Shown: positions 47,536 to 59,129 of the stretch, piece by piece
Position numbering within the stretch: the stretch's first letter is position 1
Layout of the letters: every line of letters begins with the position of its first letter
NCBI GenBank assembly: GCA_009667805.1
Contig: CM019063.1
Location: 190,708,661-190,772,660 of the forward strand
Direction of reading: 5' to 3'
Length of the DNA: 64,000 bases
Source: Leptobrachium leishanense
Taxonomy: Eukaryota > Chordata > Amphibia > Anura > Megophryidae
The notes under the pieces: model-generated
The model's input: the letters and a program-made list of their open reading frames with translations, nothing else
What the model was told of the DNA's origin: nothing
Database searches by the model: none
Made by a program: the position numbers and the translations under genes

Positions 47536-47566
47536 TTAAGTTAGCACCAACTTTGTAATATTGCCC

Positions 47567-49311
47567 ACTGTGAGTTAATGATACGGTAACATTTTACATT
47601 GCCATCACACAAAGCAAAAAGATAATTCTGGATACAGTTTTGGGCTTCTTTATCTCAGAGGAGCATGATTGTTCTTTTATTTCTCGAAATCTATATTAAT
47701 CACACTCTGTGTCCTCCAGAGCACTGCAGGGAGAGTTACAATTCTATACCATTTGGCAAAGCTTTCTGCATACTCATGTAATTCCTTGGACGTACACAAC
47801 TGATCTACAATAAACACACGCACGGAATACCAATGAGTTACACTTGAGCTTTTATTTTGATGCATCACATTGTTTATATTATTGTGCCTGGCGGTGCTTG
47901 CTAACTTTTATTTTCGTATTTCGGAGCTCAAACTGCAGCTCTTTCGATTAAAAGGACACATGCGACTTGCATAAATAATGGACTTAATATACAAGCATAT
48001 GTTTTATGCAGATGGGGATTGCCTTGCAAAAATGTTGCCAACTCTACTGTTCTAAAATGTGCAAAAGAACATTGTATAATTCAGGAAGAATTACGCTCTT
48101 TTAACTTTCTTGCCTAGCTTTGTTATCATGGATGAGCAGGCTTTCTGAGTCACGACACTGATCTAGTTCAATTTCATCACAAAATGCCCACAAACCATCC
48201 TATATGACTGCATAAAATCATCATCAATCCTCTTGTTGATCATCGTAACATTTAGCAAAGAGTGATTTGGAACCTCTAAACAGTGACAACATTAAAAAGA
48301 AAATAAAGAACCTTTCCTCTTTTGACCCTGTAACACTGTGAGCCAGGGGTGCTCAATCTCCAGATGTTTTGGAACAAAACTACTGGAGGACCAAGGTCAA
48401 GCACACCCTGCTATAAACTTTTGAGCAGATTATAGGTTCTGGCTGGCTGGATTCCTGATTCAGGAGTAGAAATTCCACACGTTACTCCAAAATAGACAAT
48501 AAGGAAAAACAAATGAATATGGAAATGGAATAATACTTTTTTTAAAAAAGAGGGAATACAGAAAAGTAACGTGGTTGGATGGTTTCAAAGTTCTGTGCAA
48601 TGGAAAGATATTGCACTCAAAGTAAATATACTAATCTGATCATCCAGACTTGGTTTAGATCCAATGACACAGCAGGGGCCAGAACAGGAAGGACACAATT
48701 ACTAGTATTTTATTAAAAAAAGTAAACAAATAGTTAAAAAATAAAATGTATCCATGTTTTTTTCTCAATTTGGAAATGGCTACCCAATTAATATTATGAT
48801 TTTAGGCTTCAGTAAATTTCAGTGACTCTTAGGAACCTAAAGATCCAGCAGATCAGATACAGCTTATTCTATTTTATGGACATAACCAAAATTTTTTCTG
48901 ACATATATATATATATATTTTATTGCAGAGACCATTTGCACATCACAGCAATTCAAGGAACTGTGTCACAGAGCTCATGTGCTACATTTCCCATATGCAG
49001 CACAGGACTGTTGGTAAGACATGCAAATGATGTCTTCAATTTCCCATTTTTTTTGCATCCTGGGTCAGCTTTCACACAGAATCCTTCAATCAATGCCACG
49101 CCATAATAGATGGCTTATTTAGCAGAGATGGGGTTTATGCAACTGGTCAAAGCCACTCCTGGACAGCACTGTTTCGGGTTTATTGGACACTACCCAGCAG
49201 GAGCTAGGCTTGACCAGTTGCAGTTTGATGCTTGGCCCGTAGGACAAATCAGTACTTATTTGGGTTGTGGTGGAGGGCATTCCTTTACTCCAGGATTAAT
49301 CACCAAAAGAT
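47567..49311 (-). other. DTX1 intron sequence, mostly unassigned
   Basis: A decayed palindromic fragment near 48350-48410 (CCAGGGGTGCTCAATCTCC) may be a hAT-type MITE. Nothing else is recognised. Confidence 0.35.
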
Positions 49312-50041
49312 ATTGGACTAAATTACAATCTTCACGCAAACGTTTGCGCCGGCGCAAAAAAACATTAACGCGTGGGGTAAAACCATTTGCGCCTAATCCC
49401 GTATTACAAAGTCAGCGCAACAACCACGCGCAATCATCTACCGCGGGTGAACCTGCGAGAGCTTACTGTACTGCGGACGTCCTATACTTAACATTGTGAG
49501 CGCAAACGCAAATGTGCTCTGGTACTTCGAGGGTATTACAATCTATTCGCGGTAATTACCGCATAACCTTTGCGCGCATAATTTTAGCAACTCCTAAAAG
49601 CTGGTGGTAACGGCAAATTTGAACAACCTGGCTAACCCAAAAGATATATATATATATATTAAAAGTAATGCAGCAACAATATAATGGATGATGGCAGGTG
49701 TGTGTTATTACTGTAGCATATATGCTCATTTTGCATCATAGACGCAGAACCCGTCTCCGATGCCTCTGTCAGACGCAATTCAGTTGCGTTTGATAGGTGT
49801 GTTTCTTCAATTTGATTGGCTGAATGGGTGCAAAACACTGCGCGCGCAAAGATTTTTGCAAGAGACGGCACTGTGCCAGCATTTGTACGCGTCCTTTTTG
49901 CGCGCGCAATTGATTGGCGGGTGAAAAAAACTGTGAGTATTGTAATTCCAGAGGTAATTTGCGCGCGCAAAAGTTTAACGCCTGGCGCAAAAATGTTCGC
50001 TTTGCGCGATGCTTTTTGCGCGAAGATTGATATATTGCCCA
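49312..50041. repeat. GCGC-rich inverted-repeat element
   Basis: The left edge TTACAATCTTCACGCAAACG and right edge GCGCGAAGATTGATATATTG are imperfect inverted repeats. The interior carries many TTTGCGC, GCGCGCAA and GCGCAAAA words, strikingly CpG-rich compared with its flanks. It is probably a non-autonomous DNA transposon; limits and class are uncertain. Confidence 0.5.
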
Positions 50042-50292
50042 TTGCCTGGTGCTCAACTCCACGTAATATTATATATTATACTTCTTGTATATATATATAT
50101 ATCTATATATATATAAAGAATATAAAACCAGGACATATTCAGTTCGCTGTTCACGTTATCAGCATTAAAATTACACAATTTTTTTAAATAATAAAAACTA
50201 ACAAAAATAACAAAAACTTGACAGAACCACAGAATGTGAGATGATGTGTTCCATACTATTATTCATAATATTAAAAAGAAAAAATGTAAGTA

Positions 50293-51909
<1,617 letters not shown>

Positions 51910-51911
51910 TA

Positions 51912-52426
51912 TATAATGAATAATAAGCAAGAATGATTCTGTTCTGATTTCAGTTATATTGGCTGAAAAACAGGTTAACAATGTGCTCTACTTTGAGCAA
52001 TTTTATTTCACTCAGGAGTGCTGACACAGACATGATCGCCTGCTGTCTTCAGTACATGCCGTTTCTGTGCAAGGGACAGATCTGCTATAATCATTCTATA
52101 TGACACATATACCCATACAAATGAGTTCTGGAGCACCAATATGCTCTTCTTATGATCTCCATACCTCGCAGAACCATGAATATATGGAAGAGATGCATGA
52201 TGTTATCACTGGCTTCCTACTGGAAAACAACATGCTACTAGCATAATTACCAATAAAATGACAAATCTAGATATATACAAGGCCTACTCCATAGCAGAAA
52301 TGAATGACAATGACAGCCTGGGTAACTGGACGTGGCTACCAAAGCTATCTTGCATGACATTGTACTCCATAAAGGTGCAATTAATAAGAGGAAAGACTTT
52401 TCAAGGCATTTCCCTGGGCTACTGAC
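51912..52426 (-). other. DTX1 intron sequence; nothing recognised
   Basis: Between Tc1 copy 2 and the DTX1 exon I see no repeat or exon. Confidence 0.3.
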
Positions 52427-52488
52427 CTGCCAGGGCTGGGTGCACTGGGCCTGTCCCGTTCAGATTCTTCACAGGGAGAGCAGGGACA
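52427..52488 (-). CDS. DTX1: DTX1 exon: end of the proline-rich region
   Basis: This 62-bp minus-strand exon lies between CTCTCGTTACAG and the donor GTCAGT. It reads VPALPVKNLNGTGPVHPALA and ends with one base of the glycine codon that precedes MTGILM in the exon at 44652. It matches recalled mammalian DTX1 residue for residue. Exons for the WWE domains and the rest of the proline-rich region must lie beyond the window or upstream of 52488 where I could not find them. Confidence 0.93.
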
Positions 52489-52826
52489 CTGTAACGAGAG
52501 TTAGTGTGAGTATAGACAATTCAGGAAAGCAGCGAGCAGATTCAGACTGACACTCTAATTTCAAGCCTAGAAGTGCATTATCATATAATACTTACAGTTT
52601 CTTCTCTAAAGAGCATTAAATCTGTATTATTTGGTAGGGGTTAACATTTAATTAGATGTCCTGTCTTGTCTACTTAGGAGGATGCATATGTCCTGTTTAG
52701 AATGACACTGAACAAGCCTGTTTAGACTTTTTTATTATCTTAAATATTGTATGTCTGTTTTGATTGATAACAGTGTTTATGACTTACTTCCTGTGCAGTA
52801 ACCCAGGGTTTAAATATGGTGGTAGA

Positions 52827-52827
<1 letters not shown>

Positions 52828-52883
<56 letters not shown>

Positions 52884-52891
52884 ATATATAA
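52828..52891. repeat. AT dinucleotide microsatellite
   Basis: A run of about 30 AT units, interrupted once near 52872. It abuts a fold-back repeat. Confidence 0.95.
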
Positions 52892-52971
52892 TGAACAACA
52901 GCTGAGCACTCCAGCTTCCACATTCCCTTGGTGCCCGGTGCCTGCCGAGTTTAGGCTGGATATCAAGTGAG

Positions 52972-53165
52972 TTTAGAAAAGGGAAGTTGGCACTCCAGGA
53001 CGATGAACAAACAGAAAGTTTTATTCCAGAACCGTCAACGTTTCAGCCCTAACCCAGGGCTTTCATCAGGATGAAAGCCCTGGGTTAGGGCTGAAACGTT
53101 GACGGTTCTGGAATAAAACTTTCTGTTTGTTTATCGTCCTGGAGTGCCGCCTTCCCTTTTCTAAA
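52972..53165. repeat. Fold-back repeat with about 92-bp arms
   Basis: The left arm (GGCACTCCAGGACGATGAAC, CCGTCAACGTTTCAGCCC) pairs almost perfectly with the right arm (GGGCTGAAACGTTGACGG, CGTCCTGGAGTGCC) around a centre at about 53068. AT microsatellites lie on either side. Confidence 0.85.
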
Positions 53166-53186
53166 CTCGCTATATATATATATATA

Positions 53187-53775
53187 AAGTCACGAGTATA
53201 GCAGTACGTAGTGATACCTTTTTTATTGGACTAACGATACATTTAAAAGACAAGCTTTCAAGGGGATTACTCTCTTCCTCAGGTCTGTAAGCTATAATGA
53301 TCAGTTCCTAGAATAGAACATTAGGACATTAAGGGTCACATGGGTGGGGGGATTTAGATGTCATAAAAGGTGAGAGTCAAATGGCATGTTCAAAATGGGA
53401 AAATAAACGCATGAGGGATCTTGGGCCCATAATAAAACAACAGAGATAACTTGAATGAAATGAAAAAAAAAGAAGGGGGAAAAGAAAAAAAAACTGAAAA
53501 CAGTGAAGTCTGAAAGAGACATGAAAAAAAAGAAAACAAGAAGAAACAAAGCATCAGCCAGAATTTTGACTGTTATGTGACGTTATGATAATGGGTTAAA
53601 AATCCGGAATCCACATTGAGTCCAGCATTTATAGTGTTAAAATATGTGATCATTTTCATTTCATACGTTTTGCGTTCACGGTGGTCTTTAAAATGTCCTT
53701 TGAGGATTTTAATTTTGAGGTTTTGGATGGAGTGGCCTGTTAGTTTGAAGTGATGTCCCACCCGGGTACAATATG
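53187..53775 (-). mobile_element. Penelope-like (Neptune-type) element 3' fragment
   Basis: On the minus strand a frame near 53775-53570 reads VGHHFKLTGHSIQNLKIKIL, then HFKDHRERKTYEMKMIT and NAGLNVDSGFLTHY. This is the C-terminal region of the GIY-YIG endonuclease of Penelope-like elements. The downstream part (plus strand TTTTTATTGGACTAACGATA, GACAAGCTTTCAAGG) is the 3' UTR, ending at an AT-rich microsatellite. The reverse transcriptase is missing. Confidence 0.8.
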
Positions 53776-54926
53776 TATTTTCCTGGTGGTTCTTGATGGA
53801 GATAATATATATACAGTATTAAAAGAAAAAGCCAAATGAAGGCCATGTAGTTGAAATGTTGTGTTTTGTATTGTTTTTTGTTTTACAGTACTATCATATC
53901 ATCATGTATACACGTTGTACCATTCAAGACATCCGCTTCATTAATCTGCATCAGGAAACACAGTCATTATCAACTTGTTTGAAAAGGAGAAGATTCAATA
54001 GATTCACTCTTAATAAAACCAACAGACAGGGTAAAATGCTGTAATCTATCTCAACATTCTTCTTATGTAGATTTATATATAAAAGTGCTGCAAACGTTAA
54101 ACCACACAGTAACTTCCCATTATAAGCTTATTTGTTTGTTACTAAAAAAAACATAAAAATTGCCTAAATTGAGCAATTAATATTTTATAGCGTCTAACAG
54201 ACCGACTTTAATGTAGGTAATAATGAAAGCCTACAATCAGCTATTCAGATTCAACATTTAAACCTTAGATATACGAAGGGGGTGTGGCTGTGTGAATTTG
54301 TCCCGCCTGTTCCCCTTTTAGTCTCTAGGAGCAGATTTTGAGATGTTTATCTGGTTTAAGAAAACGAGCAGGATAATTGACTTTATTTTAGCTATGAAGG
54401 AAGATAAAGAAATTATACTTATTTAGTCTAAGAGTCTCAGATGCCTCAACTCTCAAATGCAATGCTCAAATACATAGAAAGAGCTGTCTGATGACCTGTT
54501 CATTAACAGGACATTGCAAAGGACAGGAGACTGCAATAAGATGATTTTGTCTACTGCAAATGTTTTTTTACAGTTAGAACAATTAAAATATGGAACTATA
54601 TTCCTAAAGATGTTGTTTTTGGTAATATACAATATAAATGTTATATATATATACTGTATATAATTTTAATGCATTTATTGTTTATCCAAGGAGAAATCCA
54701 ACTGTCATTAGGAAATCAGGCAATCAAGAAGGAAATATTTTTTTTCTTTTGGACACAATTAGAAAATGCGCCAAAAAGGGGTTTTGTAGCCTTCTTTACG
54801 ATCAACAACAGCCACAATGATGTGTGGAAGATTTAACTTGGTGGACAGTGGTCTTTTTTTCAATCTACACAACTATGTTATTATGTTATCTCTGCATACA
54901 TTAATACCCATTAGAATGAGCCTGTC
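53776..54926. other. Unassigned AT-rich gap
   Basis: No exon or element boundary recognised on either strand. Confidence 0.3.
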
Positions 54927-54934
54927 CTGTGAAT

Positions 54935-55333
54935 TAGGGATGTGTGTTTTCGGATGCGGCCGAATTTCTGAAAATTTTTAGATCCGAAAATGGCAGATCC
55001 GAAAAGTTTTCCGAGCCGAAACGAAATATTTTTGGAATTTTCGAATGGACTTGAAATGTGTCAAATCGAAATTTATTGCTTTGAAACGAGGAGAACAGAC
55101 GTTCCGAAAAAACGAAAATTTCCGAAATTACGAAAAGTCGATACAAAAAACGAGCAAAGTGACACGAAAATATGAAAAATGGTCGAAATTCCGAAAAAAA
55201 AATGTACACGAAAAACGAATCGAGCCGAACTGAATCGAAACAGAAATCGGTCGAAACGAGCCGAATCGAAAAGTTTAAAAATCCGAAAAATCGAACCGAA
55301 TCGAACCGAAAAAAAAATCGGTGCACAAGCCTA
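54935..55333. mobile_element. hAT-like element with TAGGGATGTG end and CGAAA-rich interior
   Basis: The ends TAGGGATGTGTG and GTGCACAAGCCTA are partial inverted repeats flanked by a perfect 8-bp duplication CTGTGAAT (54927-54934 and 55334-55341). The interior is a quasi-repetitive run of CCGAAA, TCGAAAC and ACGAAAA words. Confidence 0.75.
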
Positions 55334-55341
55334 CTGTGAAT

Positions 55342-55837
55342 CCCAGCACACTCACCGTATGCGTGGTGTCACCTTCATCACTCCAGATCTGCGTGCTGTG
55401 ATCTATACGCGTGCAGTAGGGAGCAGGTGGTGTGCAGGTAATAGATTCAGAACCTGTATGAGATGGATTTATACCTGTTTGTGAACCTCTCACCCCCCCC
55501 TCTGTTCATGACATCACATACTGCGTAACGGGAGCTTCCTAACAAACACACCACCTGCTCACCCCATTGATAAACAAGGATTATGGGAGATTAAGCGCTG
55601 AAGGCTGGATCTGAGACTTGAAAAGATGCACGCAGCTATTTATATATGCTCACGTAGGGACATGATGGGAATGGAACTTGTAGGTCAGAAGTTAGGAAGC
55701 TATTCAAGTTCTGCGAAATCCACAAAGTATAAACAGCACTATTTATTGAAAAAAAACTATATCCCACTGCTGAAATAATAAACAAGCAGATTGAATTCTG
55801 ACCTTATATATTACAATTAGATATATATATAACAAAA
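55342..55837. other. Unassigned sequence
   Basis: A short minus-strand frame (PPAPYCTRIDHSTQIWSDEG) is open but does not match the DTX1 region expected upstream, so no gene is called. Confidence 0.3.
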
Positions 55838-56120
55838 CCAGGGAGAGAGCACACCAGTCAACACATTCATAAACCAGCAACAACAGCTTCATGCATGGGT
55901 ACATTATACCAGATTTTACTACATGTTGAAAAATTCTTAAATCTGAGCTTTGTTGAATAAAATGGCCATTCATTGCAAACTAAATTTCCACCATTTTATT
56001 CAACAAAGCTCAGATTTAAGAATTCTTCAACATGTGGTAAAATCTGGTATAATGTACCCATGCATGAAGCTGCTGTTGCTGGTTTTTGAATGTGTTGACT
56101 GGAGTGCTCTCTCCCTGGTT
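55838..56120. repeat. Fold-back repeat with about 128-bp arms
   Basis: The left arm (ACATTCATAAACCAGCAACA, GCTTCATGCATGGGTACATT) pairs with the right arm (AATGTACCCATGCATGAAGC) around a 25-bp centre near 55978. The arms are highly similar but not identical. Confidence 0.85.
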
Positions 56121-56199
56121 TTGTTCTGTATTTTATTTTTGAGGCGCACCCCCACTGAATGCTTAGTTTAGGTTGAGTGCTGTTTATATATATATACAT

Positions 56200-56401
56200 A
56201 CTCCAAAGGAAGAGGTGCACACTGAAGGCTTGCTTATAAAAAGTACAAAAAAAATGTATTCCATCTTAAGTGAAAAAAGACAAGTCGACGTTTCAGTCCT
56301 CTTCTGGACTTTTGATAAAGTCTTTTTTCAGTAAAGATGGAATAAATGTTTTTCGTACTTTTTATAAGCAAGCCTTCAGTGTGCACCTCTTCCTTTGGAG
56401 T
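56200..56401. repeat. Fold-back repeat next to the gypsy LTR
   Basis: The arms ACTCCAAAGGAAGAGGTGCA and TGCACCTCTTCCTTTGGAGT are perfect reverse complements. The inner parts (GTCGACGTTTCAGTCC) resemble the centre of the fold-back at 52972. Confidence 0.85.
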
Positions 56402-56482
56402 TTGTATCTACAATATATTGGCTGCATCAGAGCAGGTAAACGCTGCCTTACTATAGAGCATGGGGCTCATGGATTATACTTG

Positions 56483-57585
56483 TGTAGCGCTGTGGTAAAA
56501 TCTTGCTGTGGCAGTACCTATTTTTGGCCACAAGATGGAGACTGTCGCGATCAGAGATACTGGATATTGGGACTACAATGCCCGGCATGCTTTGCGAGAA
56601 GACAGGAAGTGGGTGGGGACTGGAGACTTACATCCTCTGCCTCGTGGAGAAAGTGCCAGAGCGCGCCAGGGAAGGGAAGAGAGCAGACGCATCGAAGAGA
56701 TCACGAGAGGGCCTAGGCCAGAGACCACCAGAGACCAAGAGAGACCAAGAGAGACCTGTTGGTCCAGAGAGGACCACCCAAGCTGAGGAGAAGAAGACCC
56801 GCCGGGATCCAGGCATTGCTGCAGACCGGAGGAATCGAACGGAGAGCAGGCGGTGAGCTGGAAAAGCTGTGTGGAGTCAGACAACAGATCGGGCCGCTAG
56901 TATCCCCAGTCAAAATCGGGTGGAGAGACGTCCTGGGTCAGCGGAGCCTAAAGAAATCGTCGGATGGGTGAGAGGCCTCCAAGGCTGTTTTATGATTAAA
57001 GGACGCTCTGCTGTATTCTCTTTAAAGTCCACAGGGCCCCAACTGACTAGTCGAAGACCTTCCTTTAATAAACTCACTGGCCAGTTGAACAGTACCCGGG
57101 TACCACACATACACAGATACACTTTTCACATTCTGGGACTTAACCTGTGCAGGACTCATTTCCTTTTGCGAATCGGAACTTGGGGTTAAAGACAAAGATA
57201 CGTTCCGAATACATTTTTCTCTTTTTCCGCTGCGCGTTTGCCGTAATACGAAGGATTGTATGTTTGGGGTTTTGCTACGTGTCCCTTTTTCTGAACTATC
57301 GGGAAATTGCATTGTTTTATGTTCGGTTGCGAATATTTTATTTTCCGAAATACGAAGCCTCGGTTTCGTTTCCACGTTTCCTCCGTTCTTTCCGCTACGC
57401 GTTTACCGGATACGAAAATACTGTAATAATACTTGTGAATACCGTGTCTCAACATCTGCTCAAATATTTTAGTAAACTATATAAATATAAAAACTCACAA
57501 CTGTGTTGGAGTATATTTATTCCCTAGTGCGGGGAGACTGACCCGTGGTTCATTTTCAGCGGCTCCTCCGGGAGTGAGCGCTACA
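56483..57585 (+). repeat. 5' LTR of the Ty3/gypsy element
   Basis: It starts TGTAGCGCTGTGG and ends CTACA. Its first roughly 139 bp are repeated at 63818-63956 as the start of the 3' LTR. An AATAAA hexamer lies in TTTAATAAACTCACTGG near 57065, a plausible poly(A) signal. The LTR is about 1.1 kb. Two bases separate it from the primer binding site. Confidence 0.85.
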
Positions 57586-57587
57586 CG

Positions 57588-57607
57588 TGGGGGCTCGTTT
57601 CCGGGAT
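57588..57607 (+). promoter_or_regulatory. Primer binding site, tRNA-Pro-like
   Basis: The sequence TGGGGGCTCGTTTCCGGGAT resembles the tRNA-Pro primer site used by many gammaretroviruses and some gypsy elements, with two additional T residues in the middle. It directly follows the 5' LTR. Confidence 0.75.
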
Positions 57608-57643
57608 CCAGTCTCTGGAAAAACTGCATCTAAAGGGTTAAAT

Positions 57644-59129
57644 ATGGATCCAGACACTGTTGCCGAGTGGTGTGGGGAGCACAGTAGCCAGTCAGAATGT
57701 TGTATAGTTATGGATATTCCAGCAGACACTTGGGCTGAAGATCAGATTCGCCAGGCCGTGGCCACGCTAGCACCAGATCATCGGGGGTTAATACTGGACA
57801 TTGAAAAAAACCCATACTTCTCACATGTATGTTCTTCTTGAATGGAGAAAGGGTTGTTCCGCCATGTTTTCAGGGCACGAGCGTGAAACTGGCCGAAGAG
57901 GTGGAAGTCCAACTAATTAAGCCAAGTACGCCACGTGGCAAATCCGCAAGTGTTTCCGCGCCTAGTCCGTTGGCCATGATAGGGCCTGAATTTATCGTGG
58001 CTATTGGAGATCTACTGGCTAAATGTCAGAAAACAAGCCCTCCTCACACTAACTTCGGTTATCGACGGTTAAGAAATTTTACAGGAAACGTACCAACTCC
58101 GGCGGGAGAAGAAACCTTTGAAGAATGGTGGAACAGGCGATGCAGGCTCTGGATGAGTGGGATGTCCCTGAGGCCCAGAAAAAGCAAAGGATCACCGAGA
58201 GCTTAAAGGGACCTGCGTCAGAAGCGGTGAGAAACCTAAAACTGAGTAGAAAAGATTGTACTGCTTTGGATTATTTAAACGTTCTTGAAGAAGTTTTTGG
58301 GCGAACTGAAAAGGCGCCGAATTGGTATATCAGTACGAACACACCTATCAGAGAAGAGGTGAAAGGATGACCGAGTACATGAGGCGCCTGGATAAGGTTC
58401 TACACCAGATACTCCTGAAGAAAGGGGCCGAACCGGCCGAAGTAGATAAGATCCGAATAAAACAGATCCTGAGGGCTCTCAACCTCTAGATCCAGTGATG
58501 ATGCAGCTGAGAAGCAGAGCAGGTAACCAAGAGTTAAAGTACCTGGAACTGATCCGAGTTGTACGAGAGGAAGAGGCTTTACTAGAAGAGAAATCTTTCA
58601 GGCGGGGGAAAGGGCTTATGCACAACCTGTGAGACATAACGACGGCCTGCAACCTGAAAGCGACTCTCTAGATACCTATGGATCTGACGAGGACGAACAA
58701 GAACATCTAGTTGTTTTTAAATCTACAGAGAAGGCAGCCAAAGAGTCGAACCTCCCTGAACGGGGTGAATTGTCCAAGACCGTCAAGAAGGTTCAGGAAG
58801 CTCAAGTTGAATTGCAGCAAGCGCATGCGGAACTGTGCCAGGTATTGATGAAGGTGACAGAGATGCAGGCAGAAATGCAGAAATTCCTCACAGGTATGCA
58901 GACGACGGGAGTTGCTGTGGCGTCTGGTCCAAATCCTTTAACCAAATCTCAACAAGCAACTACGTCTCCGCTCTCTAAGAAGAGATGTTTCGGGTGTGGA
59001 GAAATGGGCCATTTCCGCGCACAGTGCAAAGGCCGAAAGCCTGAGAAGGATAGAGTCAAGGGATTGTTGGAAGCCCTGGAGGGACTGTTATCTACCTCAC
59101 CGGCGGGAAACGCCAGAGGGCACCAGTGA
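57644..59129 (+). pseudogene. Gypsy gag with PNMA-like N terminus, broken
   Basis: Gag begins with VAEWCGEHSSQSECCIVMDI, resembling the N terminus of PNMA-family proteins. The capsid region contains FGYRRLRNFTGNVPTPAGEE and LKGPASEAVRNLKLSRKD, like PNMA and related gypsy capsids. A C-terminal zinc knuckle CFGCGEMGHFRAQC (about 58986-59027) has the CX2CX4HX4C spacing. The frame is disrupted near 57830, 58130 and 58370-58480. A long glutamine-rich coiled-coil-like segment (VQEAQVELQQAHAEL) precedes the knuckle. PNMA genes are known to derive from this kind of gag. Confidence 0.8.

Larger units (their letters stand above)
46606..47566. mobile_element. GGGCAGTATTAC MITE hosting a SINE and a Kolobok-like MITE
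   Basis: Outer ends GGGCAGTATTACAAAGTTGG and CCAACTTTGTAATATTGCCC are perfect inverted repeats apart from one base. The body is interrupted by a SINE (46643-46849) and by a TTAA-flanked element (46926-47535). Removing both leaves about 140 bp matching the copy at 24053. Confidence 0.85.

Noticed and set aside
55275..55493. Minus-strand frame PPAPYCTRIDHSTQIWSDEG as an upstream DTX1 exon
   Set aside because: It does not match the expected proline-rich or WWE regions and lacks an in-phase donor matching the exon at 52427.
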